From contig CP128857.1 in assembly GCA_030388725.1 (NCBI GenBank), positions 2,170,001 through 2,234,000 on the forward strand: DNA of 64,000 nucleotides, written 5' to 3'. Within the stretch, counting starts at the first letter, position 1; the number at the start of each line of letters is the position of its first letter. A program made the position numbers and the translations under genes. Positions 17,486 to 25,309 of this stretch are shown in pieces. The notes below the pieces were generated by a model. It had not been told where the DNA came from. It made no database searches and saw only the letters and a list, made by a program, of their open reading frames with translations. Origin of the DNA: Prodigiosinella aquatilis. GTDB taxonomy: Bacteria; Pseudomonadota; Gammaproteobacteria; Enterobacterales; Enterobacteriaceae.

Positions 17486-18370
17486 ATGATGCGTATTGCG
17501 CTTTTCCTTATCACCAACCTGGCGGTGATGTTGGTATTCGGGTTAGTGCTCAGCCTGACAGGAATTCAGTCCAGCAGTGTACAAGGATTAGTGATCATGT
17601 CCGGACTGTTTGGTTTTGGCGGTGCTTTTGTTTCACTGTTGATGTCGAAATGGATGGCATTGCGTTCGGTCGGCGGTGAAGTGATTGAACAACCACGTAA
17701 TGAAACAGAACGCTGGCTGCTTACCACCGTTAGAGAACTATCACAGCAAGTAGGCATTACTATGCCGCAGGTTGCTGTTTACCATTCTCCTGATATCAAT
17801 GCTTTTGCAACGGGTGCTCGTCGTGATGCTTCTTTGGTCGCTGTCAGCAGTGGCCTGTTGCAGAATATGAGCCGTGATGAGGCTCAAGCTGTTATCGCCC
17901 ATGAAATCAGTCATGTTGCCAATGGGGATATGGTTACCATGACGTTGATTCAGGGAGTAGTTAACACCTTTGTTATCTTTATCTCACGGCTTCTTGCCCA
18001 AGTGGTTTCTGGTTTCCTTTCAGGTAACAGAGATGATGGTGAGGAGGGCAGTGGTGGAAATCCACTGGTTTATTTTGCGGTCGCGACGGTCTTGGAACTG
18101 CTGTTTGGCATTTTGGCCAGTATTATCACGATGTGGTTTTCTCGTTATCGTGAGTTTCACGCCGATGCAGGTTCAGCCACGTTAGTAGGTCGGGAAAAAA
18201 TGATTGCTGCTTTACAGCGTCTGAAAACCAGTTACGAGCCACAGGAAGAGAGCAGTATGATGGCGTTTTGTATTAATGGTAAGTCTAAATCATTTAGTGA
18301 ACTGTTTATGTCTCATCCGCCACTGGATAAGCGCATCGAAGCACTTCGTAATGGCTCATACCTGAAATAA
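17486..18370 (+). CDS. htpX: Membrane zinc protease HtpX
   Basis: This 294-residue M48-family inner-membrane metalloprotease takes part in quality control of membrane proteins with FtsH. Two N-terminal membrane segments (about 4-24 and 34-53) are followed by the cytoplasmic zinc site AHEISH near residue 139, two further hydrophobic segments (about 155-175 and 190-213), and the distal zinc ligand in REFHADAGSA. It is nearly collinear with E. coli HtpX. The ATGATG start matches the family. kdgR lies two genes downstream, as htpX and kdgR are near neighbours in E. coli. Confidence 0.96.
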   Translation: MMRIALFLITNLAVMLVFGLVLSLTGIQSSSVQGLVIMSGLFGFGGAFVSLLMSKWMALRSVGGEVIEQPRNETERWLLTTVRELSQQVGITMPQVAVYHSPDINAFATGARRDASLVAVSSGLLQNMSRDEAQAVIAHEISHVANGDMVTMTLIQGVVNTFVIFISRLLAQVVSGFLSGNRDDGEEGSGGNPLVYFAVATVLELLFGILASIITMWFSRYREFHADAGSATLVGREKMIAALQRLKTSYEPQEESSMMAFCINGKSKSFSELFMSHPPLDKRIEALRNGSYLK

Positions 18371-18393
18371 CTAGCGTCTCTGGTTTGTCGATA

Positions 18394-18418
18394 AAGGCTC
18401 CGAAAGGGGCCTTTTTTT
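18394..18418 (+). terminator. Terminator of htpX
   Basis: AAAGGCTCC pairs with GGGGCCTTT around a short loop, followed by a T tract, about 25 bases after the stop. Confidence 0.8.
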
Positions 18419-18541
18419 GAAGAACAAGGGCCATGACAACACTATCTATTTTCTAGTCCTGGATAAAATAATCTTGCCTCAACTCAAACAGTGAGTGAAA
18501 ACATCTGAAATATTTCATAAAATAAAACCATGATCACAGAA

Positions 18542-18560
18542 AAATGAAACGTCGTTTCTA
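18542..18560. promoter_or_regulatory. KdgR-type operator upstream of ogl
   Basis: The palindrome TGAAACGTCGTTTCT (18545-18559, in AATGAAACGTCGTTTCTA) closely matches the KdgR consensus AATGAAAYRNYGTTTCATT. It lies about 95 bases upstream of the ogl start. A CRP-like half site TCACA is nearby (about 18534), but its partner is poor. Confidence 0.8.
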
Positions 18561-18655
18561 CAATATCAATATTACAGATGAACTGTTTGAGCTACGTTGC
18601 AACACAGTTCTCAGACGACATCAGATTCTTCATGATAAGCCCTAAGGATTTACAG

Positions 18656-19822
18656 ATGGCTAAAGGTAATAAGCTTCCTTTCACGTTTCATACCTACCAG
18701 GATCCAGCAACTGGTACTGACGTTGTACGTCTCACTCCTCCCGATGTCATCTGTCACCGCAATTATTTTTATCAGAAATGTTTCAGTAATGATGGAAGTA
18801 ACTTGTTGTTTGGTGGCGCTTTTGACGGTTCGTGGAACTATTATTTACTGGATCTTAAAAAACAACAGGCAACACAGCTAACAGAAGGGACGGGTGATAA
18901 TACGTTCGGAGGATTTCTATCGCCGAAAGATGATGCACTCTATTACGTAAAAAAAACACGTAACTTGATGCGCGTGGATTTGGAAACACTAGAAGAAACA
19001 ACCATTTATCAGGTTCCGGATGATTGGGTTGGATACGGTACTTGGGTGGCTAATTCTGATTGTAGTAAGATGGTGGGGATTGAAATTAAAAAAGAGGACT
19101 GGAAACCACTTACTGATTGGAAAAAGTTTCAGGAGTTTTATTTCACTAATCCATGTTGCCGCTTGATTTGTGTAGACTTACAGACGGGTGAGGCCAAAAC
19201 CATTCTTAAAGAAAACCAATGGCTTGGACATCCAATCTATCGTCCTGGCGATGATAATACCGTTGCCTTCTGCCATGAGGGACCGCATGATCTGGTCGAT
19301 TCCCGTATGTGGTTCATTAATGAAGACGGTAGCAACATGCGGAAGGTAAAAGAGCATGCGCCGGGTGAAAGTTGTACTCATGAATTCTGGGTTCCAGATG
19401 GTTCCGCCCTTGTTTATGTCTCTTATATGAAAGGCAGTACGAATCGTTTTATTTGTAGTATTGACCCTGTAACATTAGAAAACCGGCAATTGATGGAAAT
19501 GCCAGCCTGCTCACATTTGATGAGTAACTATGACGGTACGTTAATGGTGGGTGATGGCTCCAATGCGCCAGTAGATGTGAAGGATGATGGTGGTTATAAG
19601 ATTGAAAATGATCCTTTTTTGTATGTATTTAATATGAAAACGGGTAAACAACATCGGGTCGCTCAACATAACACCTCCTGGGACGTTCTGGAGGGAGACC
19701 GCCAGGTAACACATCCGCATCCATCTTTTACACCGGATAATAAACAAATTTTGTTTACATCTGATATGGATGGTATGCCAGCGTTATATCTGGCGAAAGT
19801 GCCAGACTCTGTCTGGCAATAA
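18656..19822 (+). CDS. ogl: Oligogalacturonate lyase (PL22)
   Basis: This 388-residue cytoplasmic enzyme cleaves short, mainly dimeric, oligogalacturonides by beta-elimination to give 4-deoxy-5-threo-hexulose uronate. It has no signal peptide and is predicted to fold as a seven-bladed propeller. The Mn2+-site histidines lie in segments such as CHEGPHD, SCTHEFW, ACSHLMSN and THPHPSF, as in the PL22 family. The ATG at 18656 gives exactly the known family start MAKGNK; longer in-frame starts upstream would run into the promoter. A KdgR operator precedes it, and kdgR lies immediately downstream on the same strand, separated by a terminator. Confidence 0.97.
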   Translation: MAKGNKLPFTFHTYQDPATGTDVVRLTPPDVICHRNYFYQKCFSNDGSNLLFGGAFDGSWNYYLLDLKKQQATQLTEGTGDNTFGGFLSPKDDALYYVKKTRNLMRVDLETLEETTIYQVPDDWVGYGTWVANSDCSKMVGIEIKKEDWKPLTDWKKFQEFYFTNPCCRLICVDLQTGEAKTILKENQWLGHPIYRPGDDNTVAFCHEGPHDLVDSRMWFINEDGSNMRKVKEHAPGESCTHEFWVPDGSALVYVSYMKGSTNRFICSIDPVTLENRQLMEMPACSHLMSNYDGTLMVGDGSNAPVDVKDDGGYKIENDPFLYVFNMKTGKQHRVAQHNTSWDVLEGDRQVTHPHPSFTPDNKQILFTSDMDGMPALYLAKVPDSVWQ

Positions 19823-19829
19823 TGCTTCA

Positions 19830-19866
19830 AGAAACCACGTGCAATCAGGCGTGGTTTCTAACTTTT
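19830..19866 (+). terminator. Terminator of ogl
   Basis: A perfect 10-bp stem (AGAAACCACG / CGTGGTTTCT, 10-base loop) is followed by AACTTTTT. Confidence 0.85.
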
Positions 19867-20032
19867 TGATGTTGGGTAAATATCAGGGAGGCAACGCTTA
19901 TAACCAACAACTTATTGATAGTGTCGATTATAGATGATTGTTCCATTGCCATACTCAAAGTGTTCCCTTTATACTAAAACCATTGTTCTATTTTTTTAAA
20001 AACAAAAAAAACTGAGTAGGGTAACCACCAAA

Positions 20033-20824
20033 ATGGCTATTGCAGATTTAGATAAACAACCCGATTCCGTGTCGTCTGTCTTGAAGGTTTTTGGTATCTT
20101 GCAGGCGTTAGGCGAAGAGCGTGAAATTGGTATCACTGAGCTTTCACAGCGTGTCATGATGTCTAAAAGTACAGTTTATCGTTTCCTACAAACGATGAAG
20201 TCTTTAGGCTATGTTGCTCAGGAAGGTGAGTCGGAAAAATACTCACTTACGTTAAAATTGTTTGAACTAGGAGCGAAGGCACTACAAAATGTCGATTTGA
20301 TCCGCAGTGCTGATATTCAGATGAGGGAACTTTCCGCACTCACGCGGGAAACTATTCATTTGGGAGCGTTGGATGAAGACAGTATCGTCTATATCCATAA
20401 AATCGACTCTATGTATAACTTGCGGATGTATTCGCGTATTGGCCGCCGTAATCCATTACACAGTACTGCAATTGGTAAGGTTTTACTGGCTTGGCGTGAC
20501 CGTGAGGAAGTAAAAGAAATCCTGAAACTGGTAGAGTTCAAACGCAGTACACCGCGTACACTTTGCAGTGCTGAGGAGCTGTTACCTCAGCTTGACCTGG
20601 TCCACAGCCAAGGGTATGGCGAGGATAATGAAGAACAGGAAGAAGGGTTGCGTTGTATTGCTGTTCCTGTCTTTGACCGTTTTGGCGTGGTTATCGCGGG
20701 TTTGAGCGTATCGTTCCCCACTATCCGCTTTTCTGAAGACAATAAGCAAGAGTATGTAGCGATGCTGCATACCGCCGCTCGCAATATTTCTGAACAGATG
20801 GGGTATCACGATTACCCATTCTGA
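20033..20824 (+). CDS. kdgR: KdgR, repressor of pectin catabolism genes
   Basis: This 263-residue IclR-family repressor has an N-terminal winged helix (about 15-75; ITELSQRVMMSKSTVYRF is the recognition region) and a C-terminal effector domain with the family signature around CIAVPVFDRFG. In soft-rot bacteria it represses pectinase, transport and catabolic genes until 2-keto-3-deoxygluconate accumulates. Its likely targets in this window are ogl, pelW-tog, kdgM and kduI/kdgF, each with a matching palindrome upstream. I see no clear KdgR box in its own upstream region. Confidence 0.97.
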   Translation: MAIADLDKQPDSVSSVLKVFGILQALGEEREIGITELSQRVMMSKSTVYRFLQTMKSLGYVAQEGESEKYSLTLKLFELGAKALQNVDLIRSADIQMRELSALTRETIHLGALDEDSIVYIHKIDSMYNLRMYSRIGRRNPLHSTAIGKVLLAWRDREEVKEILKLVEFKRSTPRTLCSAEELLPQLDLVHSQGYGEDNEEQEEGLRCIAVPVFDRFGVVIAGLSVSFPTIRFSEDNKQEYVAMLHTAARNISEQMGYHDYPF

Positions 20825-20844
20825 ATCTGGGTTTGACTTAGATT

Positions 20845-20870
20845 AGCCTGTCTTGGTGACAGGCTTTTTA
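20845..20870 (+). terminator. Terminator of kdgR
   Basis: A perfect 8-bp stem AGCCTGTC / GACAGGCT with a five-base loop ends in TTTTTA, 20 bases after the stop. Confidence 0.85.
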
Positions 20871-21004
20871 CTGCCATTAAAAACGATCATATATCGCAGC
20901 ATATCTATCTGTAATTGTATGGACAGCATAATTCGGGGTCGAATTTACCCGAGACTCGGTGCTACAGTACTCGCTTTAATCAGCCGATGTTAATAGGGTT
21001 CGAC

Positions 21005-21280
21005 ATGAGTGAAGTAGCTTCAAGCTCGTTAGGAGGTATTTTTGTTGTTTTGGTCATGTTGTTGATTATGTTCATCTGGTTTTTTATTAATCGGATCAGT
21101 GTTCGAGCTAATGAACAAATTAGATTGCTACAGGAAATCGTGGAACAACAGAAGCTGCAATCTGATCTGTTGCAGACATTGGTGAAGGCTGTAGGCAGAG
21201 ATCAAGGCAATACTCCGTCGGATTCAGAGTATCATGCTGATGAAGATATTTATTTCAAAGATGTGATCCCGGAACGTTGA
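21005..21280 (+). CDS. yebO: YebO-family small membrane protein
   Basis: This 91-residue protein has one N-terminal membrane span (about 10-32, ending WFFINR) followed by a charged, probably coiled-coil segment rich in Q, E and L and an acidic tail ending IPER. The WFFINR and NEQIRLL elements recall E. coli YebO, whose function is unknown. Its place next to kdgR is also as in E. coli, where mgrB lies alongside; no mgrB is seen here. AGGG lies seven bases before the ATG at 21005. Confidence 0.75.
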   Translation: MSEVASSSLGGIFVVLVMLLIMFIWFFINRISVRANEQIRLLQEIVEQQKLQSDLLQTLVKAVGRDQGNTPSDSEYHADEDIYFKDVIPER

Positions 21281-21718
21281 TATGGGACGCTGGGGGTGGG
21301 CTATAGAGCATTACTATCCCTAATTTTCATACAAACCCAGCGAAAAGTAGAACGATGACATGTCAGTTAGAACATACAAGCGCTTGCTTAAGTAGAATCC
21401 CGAGAACTGGCATTCTGACCTGATTGATTAGAGGATGTATCGTATGGGTTGCTCTTGTATTTGATGATGAATGAAATGGAGTCTGTTAGAGATAAGCATG
21501 AATAATTGCCTGTTATGGCAGTATATTTGCCCATAGTGGGTGGAATGCGTCTCTGCATAATGCTACTCTACGCCGTCGAGTTACGGGGTGAGTTTACTGG
21601 TTGTTTCAAACCAATTAGACGAGCCATAGTAATCTCCTGGATTAACCGTTTGGGACATATTTAACAATTGTGGGTTAAATAAAGTTCTCACTCACTGAAA
21701 TAAAACACAATTATCTTT
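21281..21718. other. Gap between yebO and the thrS leader
   Basis: I see no gene in it. I looked specifically for the 47-residue MgrB that neighbours yebO in E. coli and found no frame encoding a related membrane peptide. The only local structures are short repeats, such as TGGTTGTTTCAAACCA near 21599-21614, in the region where the thrS promoter should lie. Confidence 0.5.
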
Positions 21719-21750
21719 TGTATGTGATCTTGCGTGTGGGTCACCACTGC
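21719..21750 (+). promoter_or_regulatory. thrS: tRNA-like translational operator of thrS
   Basis: GTGATC (21724-21729) pairs with GGTCAC (21739-21744), leaving a nine-base loop TTGCGTGTG that contains CGT, the anticodon-like triplet by which E. coli ThrS recognises its own mRNA. It ends 22 bases before the start codon, as in E. coli, so bound synthetase would block ribosome entry. Confidence 0.75.
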
Positions 21751-21766
21751 AAATAAGGGAATTATC

Positions 21767-23695
21767 ATGCCTGTTATTACACTTCCTGATGGTAGTCAAC
21801 GCCATTACGACCGCGCAGTTTCTCCTCTTGATGTTGCCATGGATATTGGTCCAGGTCTGGCTAAAGCTTGTATTGCCGGCCGAGTAAATGGCGAATTGAT
21901 CGATGCAACCGATCCGATGGAATCGGATGTCGAACTGGCGATCATCACCGCTAAAGATGACGCCGGTCTAGAGATTATCCGTCACTCCTGTGCACATTTG
22001 TTAGGCCATGCTATTAAACAATTATGGCCAGACACCAAAATGGCGATCGGTCCGGTGATTGATCATGGTTTTTACTATGATATCGATTTGGATCACATGC
22101 TGACTCAGGAAGATATTGACCTGCTTGAAAAGCGTATGCACGAGCTGGCCAGCAAAGATTACGATGTCATCAAGAAAAAAGTGAGCTGGCAGGAAGCGCG
22201 CGATACATTTATGACCCGCGGAGAAGTCTATAAGGTCGCTATCCTTGATGAAAATATCAGCCATGACGACCATCCTGGTCTGTATCATCATGAAGAATAT
22301 ATCGATATGTGCCGTGGTCCGCATGTACCGAATATGCGGTTTTGTCACCATTTCAAATTACAGAAAACGTCAGGTGCTTACTGGCGGGGTGACAGCAAAA
22401 ATAAAATGTTGCAACGCATTTATGGCACAGCATGGGCGGATAAAAAGCAGTTAAGTGCTTATTTGCAACGTATGGAAGAAGCCGCCAAGCGTGATCACCG
22501 TAAAATCGGTAAACAGCTTGATTTGTACCATATGCAGGAAGAAGCGCCAGGTATGGTATTCTGGCATAACGATGGCTGGACAATTTTCCGTGAGCTTGAA
22601 GTCTTTGTTCGTATGAAGCTCAAAGAGTACCAGTATCAGGAAGTAAAAGGCCCATTTATGATGGATCGTGTTCTGTGGGAAAAAACAGGGCATTGGGAAA
22701 ATTATGCAGAACACATGTTTACGACGTCTTCTGAGAACCGTGAATATTGCATTAAACCGATGAACTGCCCGGGGCATGTGCAAATTTTTAATCAGGGTCT
22801 CAAATCTTATCGTGATTTGCCATTGCGTATGGCCGAATTTGGTAGTTGTCACCGTAATGAACCATCAGGTTCGCTGCATGGGTTAATGCGGGTTCGCGGT
22901 TTCACGCAGGATGATGCACATATTTTTTGTACTGAGGATCAGGTTCGTAGTGAAGTAAATAGCTGTATAAAAATGGTTTATGACATGTACAGCACTTTTG
23001 GTTTCGATAAGATTGTAGTGAAACTTTCTACTCGTCCTGAGAAACGTATTGGTACCGATGAGATGTGGACCCGTGCTGAGGATGACTTAGCCGCAGCGTT
23101 GGCGGAAAATAGTATTCCGTTTGAGTTCCAGCCGGGAGAGGGGGCGTTTTACGGTCCAAAGATCGAATTCACTCTGCATGATTGTTTGGATCGTGCCTGG
23201 CAGTGTGGTACGGTGCAGCTCGACTTTTCATTACCTGGCCGTTTGAATGCTTCTTATGTCGGAGAAAGTAATGAACGTCAGGTACCAGTAATGATTCACC
23301 GGGCTATACTGGGATCTATGGAGCGATTTATCGGTATTCTTACAGAGGAATACGCAGGCTTTTTCCCAACATGGTTAGCTCCGGTACAGGTGGTGATTAT
23401 GAATATCACCGACAATCAGTCTGATTATGTCAGCGAATTAACCAGAAAACTGCAGGAAGCAGGAATTCGCGTCAAAGCAGACTTGAGAAATGAGAAGATA
23501 GGCTTTAAAATCCGCGAGCACACTTTGCGGCGTGTTCCTTATATGCTTGTCTGCGGCGACAAAGAAGTTGAAGCAGGTAAAGTTGCAGTCCGTACTCGTC
23601 GTGGTAAGGATTTGGGGAGCCTGGATGTCCGTGAAGTGATCAGTAAGCTGCAGGAAGAGATTCGCAGCCGTAGTCTTCATCAATTGGAGGAATAA
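21767..23695 (+). CDS. thrS: Threonyl-tRNA synthetase
   Basis: This 642-residue class II synthetase has the same length as E. coli ThrS. It has the N-terminal TGS domain (1-60), the editing domain with HSCAHLLGHA (about 73-80) and the CRGPHVP motif, the catalytic core with motif 2 (FGSCHRNEPSGSLHGLMRVRG) and motif 3 (GSMERFIGIL), and a C-terminal anticodon domain. The zinc ligands of the active site (C in NCPGH and two histidines) are retained. AAGGGAATT precedes the ATG at 21767. infC begins three bases after the stop. Confidence 0.98.
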   Translation: MPVITLPDGSQRHYDRAVSPLDVAMDIGPGLAKACIAGRVNGELIDATDPMESDVELAIITAKDDAGLEIIRHSCAHLLGHAIKQLWPDTKMAIGPVIDHGFYYDIDLDHMLTQEDIDLLEKRMHELASKDYDVIKKKVSWQEARDTFMTRGEVYKVAILDENISHDDHPGLYHHEEYIDMCRGPHVPNMRFCHHFKLQKTSGAYWRGDSKNKMLQRIYGTAWADKKQLSAYLQRMEEAAKRDHRKIGKQLDLYHMQEEAPGMVFWHNDGWTIFRELEVFVRMKLKEYQYQEVKGPFMMDRVLWEKTGHWENYAEHMFTTSSENREYCIKPMNCPGHVQIFNQGLKSYRDLPLRMAEFGSCHRNEPSGSLHGLMRVRGFTQDDAHIFCTEDQVRSEVNSCIKMVYDMYSTFGFDKIVVKLSTRPEKRIGTDEMWTRAEDDLAAALAENSIPFEFQPGEGAFYGPKIEFTLHDCLDRAWQCGTVQLDFSLPGRLNASYVGESNERQVPVMIHRAILGSMERFIGILTEEYAGFFPTWLAPVQVVIMNITDNQSDYVSELTRKLQEAGIRVKADLRNEKIGFKIREHTLRRVPYMLVCGDKEVEAGKVAVRTRRGKDLGSLDVREVISKLQEEIRSRSLHQLEE

Positions 23696-23698
23696 AGT

Positions 23699-24241
23699 AT
23701 TAAAGGCGGAAAACGAGTTCAACCGGCGCGTCCTAATCGCATCAACAGAGAAATTCGCGCACACGAGGTACGTCTAACGGGTATTGATGGCGAACAGCTT
23801 GGTATTGTCAGCCTGAATGAAGCGTTAGAAAAAGCCGAGGAAGCAGGTGTCGATTTAGTAGAAATCAGTCCGAACGCCGAGCCGCCGGTTTGCCGAATCA
23901 TGGATTACGGCAAGTTCCTCTATGAGAAGAGTAAGGCCACTAAAGAGCAGAAGAAGAAGCAAAAAGTTATTCAGGTCAAGGAAATCAAATTCCGACCTGG
24001 TACCGATGATGGCGACTATCAGGTCAAACTACGCAACCTGATTCGCTTTCTGGAAGATGGTGATAAAGCCAAAATAACACTACGTTTTCGTGGACGTGAA
24101 ATGGCACACCAACAGATTGGTATCGAAATGCTTAATCGCGTTCGTGACGATCTGAGTGAACTGGCAGTTGTTGAGTCCTTCCCGACGAAGATCGAGGGCC
24201 GCCAGATGATTATGGTGCTTGCACCGAAGAAGAAACAGTAA
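23699..24241 (+). CDS. infC: Translation initiation factor IF-3 (ATT start codon)
   Basis: The factor is 180 residues, exactly as in E. coli, when started at the rare ATT codon at 23699-23701; no ATG or GTG fits the conserved N-terminus KGGKRVQ. IF-3 prevents 70S formation and rejects non-canonical start codons, so the ATT start gives autoregulation, as shown in E. coli. N-domain (about 1-80), lysine-rich linker (KEQKKKQKV) and C-domain (about 90-180) are all present. It directly follows thrS. Confidence 0.97.
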   Translation: MKGGKRVQPARPNRINREIRAHEVRLTGIDGEQLGIVSLNEALEKAEEAGVDLVEISPNAEPPVCRIMDYGKFLYEKSKATKEQKKKQKVIQVKEIKFRPGTDDGDYQVKLRNLIRFLEDGDKAKITLRFRGREMAHQQIGIEMLNRVRDDLSELAVVESFPTKIEGRQMIMVLAPKKKQ

Positions 24242-24337
24242 GGCATTCAAGTAACATATCCGCGCTACTTTTATGTGGCGCGCTTTGTTCGCCTTATCTG
24301 GTTCGTTGTTAATTAACAATGCGAAGTGGAAATAATA

Positions 24338-24535
24338 ATGCCAAAGATTAAAACAGTACGTGGCGCCGCTAAACGCTTCAAAAAAACCGCTAACGGTGGT
24401 TTTAAGCGTAAGCATGCTAACCTGCGTCATATTCTGACCAAAAAGGCGACTAAACGTAAACGTCATCTGCGTCCGAAAGGTCTGGTCTCCAAAGGAGATT
24501 TGGGCTTGGTCGTTGCGTGCCTACCTTACGCATAA
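24338..24535 (+). CDS. rpmI: 50S ribosomal protein L35 (bL35)
   Basis: This is a 65-residue, very basic protein of the large subunit, of normal family length, beginning MPKIKTVRGAAKRF. The ATG at 24338 is chosen over the one four codons upstream because it gives the conserved N-terminus. In E. coli, L20 represses translation of rpmI and rplT through a pseudoknot upstream of rpmI; the 96-base gap after infC could hold such a structure, though I did not resolve it. Confidence 0.97.
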   Translation: MPKIKTVRGAAKRFKKTANGGFKRKHANLRHILTKKATKRKRHLRPKGLVSKGDLGLVVACLPYA

Positions 24536-24577
24536 GTAACTTTTTTTAATTCAGAATAAGACATTAGGAGAGAGCAT

Positions 24578-24934
24578 ATGGCTCGCGTAAAACGTGGTGT
24601 AGTTGCCCGTGCACGTCACAAGAAAGTATTGAAACAAGCGAAAGGTTACTATGGTGCCCGTTCGCGTGTTTATCGTGTTGCCTTCCAGGCAGTAATCAAA
24701 GCTGGTCAGTATGCTTACCGTGACCGTCGTCAGCGTAAACGTCAGTTCCGTCAGCTGTGGATTGCACGTATCAATGCAGCAGCCCGTCAGAATGGTTTGT
24801 CTTACAGTAAGTTTATCAATGGCTTGAAAAAAGCCTCTGTTGAAATTGATCGTAAGATTTTGGCTGATATCGCCGTATTTGACAAAATTGCCTTTAGTGC
24901 ATTAGTCGAAAAAGCGAAATTAGCACTGGTGTAA
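24578..24934 (+). CDS. rplT: 50S ribosomal protein L20 (bL20)
   Basis: This 118-residue basic protein is needed early in 50S assembly and is the autogenous repressor of the infC-rpmI-rplT operon. The N-terminal long basic helix (VKRGVVARARHKK) and the globular RNA-binding C-domain are complete. The start has a strong ribosome site (AGGAGAGAG). A perfect 11-bp terminator follows directly. Confidence 0.97.
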   Translation: MARVKRGVVARARHKKVLKQAKGYYGARSRVYRVAFQAVIKAGQYAYRDRRQRKRQFRQLWIARINAAARQNGLSYSKFINGLKKASVEIDRKILADIAVFDKIAFSALVEKAKLALV

Positions 24935-24941
24935 ACCAGCT

Positions 24942-24975
24942 AAAAGAGGGAGCTTGTCTCCCTCTTTTCCGTTTT
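24942..24975 (+). terminator. Terminator after rplT
   Basis: A perfect 11-bp stem AAAAGAGGGAG / CTCCCTCTTTT has a five-base loop followed by CCGTTTT. Some read-through into pheST is expected by analogy with E. coli. Confidence 0.88.
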
Positions 24976-25080
24976 GTGATAAATCGTGTTGATGAATGGA
25001 TTTATATTTTCCGTCTTTCGAAAACGAAGAAAATGTGTTTATATTCTCAACGAGTTAGACGATAACAAGGTAACGCAAGT

Positions 25081-25125
25081 ATGCAAACTGCTATTTTCCG
25101 TTTCTTTTTTTTCTTTAGCGCCTGA
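25081..25125 (+). CDS. pheM: pheST leader peptide PheM
   Basis: This 14-codon open frame reads MQTAIFRFFFFFSA, with six phenylalanines (five consecutive), closely matching the E. coli PheM leader. Ribosome stalling at the Phe codons when charged tRNA-Phe is scarce should favour the antiterminator and allow pheST transcription. The attenuator follows at 25173-25196. Confidence 0.93.
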   Translation: MQTAIFRFFFFFSA

Positions 25126-25172
25126 ATCCCAGGGGCTTTGCGCGTAAGAAAAGAAACAAAAAGTAGCGCTTA

Positions 25173-25196
25173 AGCCTCCTCTGTGGAGGCTTTTTT
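25173..25196 (+). terminator. Attenuator of the pheST operon
   Basis: GCCTCC / GGAGGC (25174-25190, five-base loop), extended by flanking A-T pairs, is followed by TTTTTT. It lies about 50 bases after pheM and 110 bases before pheS. The long segment GAAAAGAAACAAAAAG before it is complementary to the Phe-codon run (TTTCTTTTTTTTCTTT), the basis of the alternative structure. Confidence 0.88.
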
Positions 25197-25309
25197 ATTT
25201 GATCCCGGAAATGTATTTAATGGCAGGATCATCGTTGTTACATGCGCACTGATAACCATACTTTTCCAATTATGATCATTGGACATACAGGCAGAAGAAG
25301 AGGAATGCA

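Noticed and set aside
18525..18541. CRP site beside the ogl KdgR box
   Set aside because: Only one half (TCACA) fits; the partner six bases away (TAAAA) matches poorly, so I did not list it as a site.
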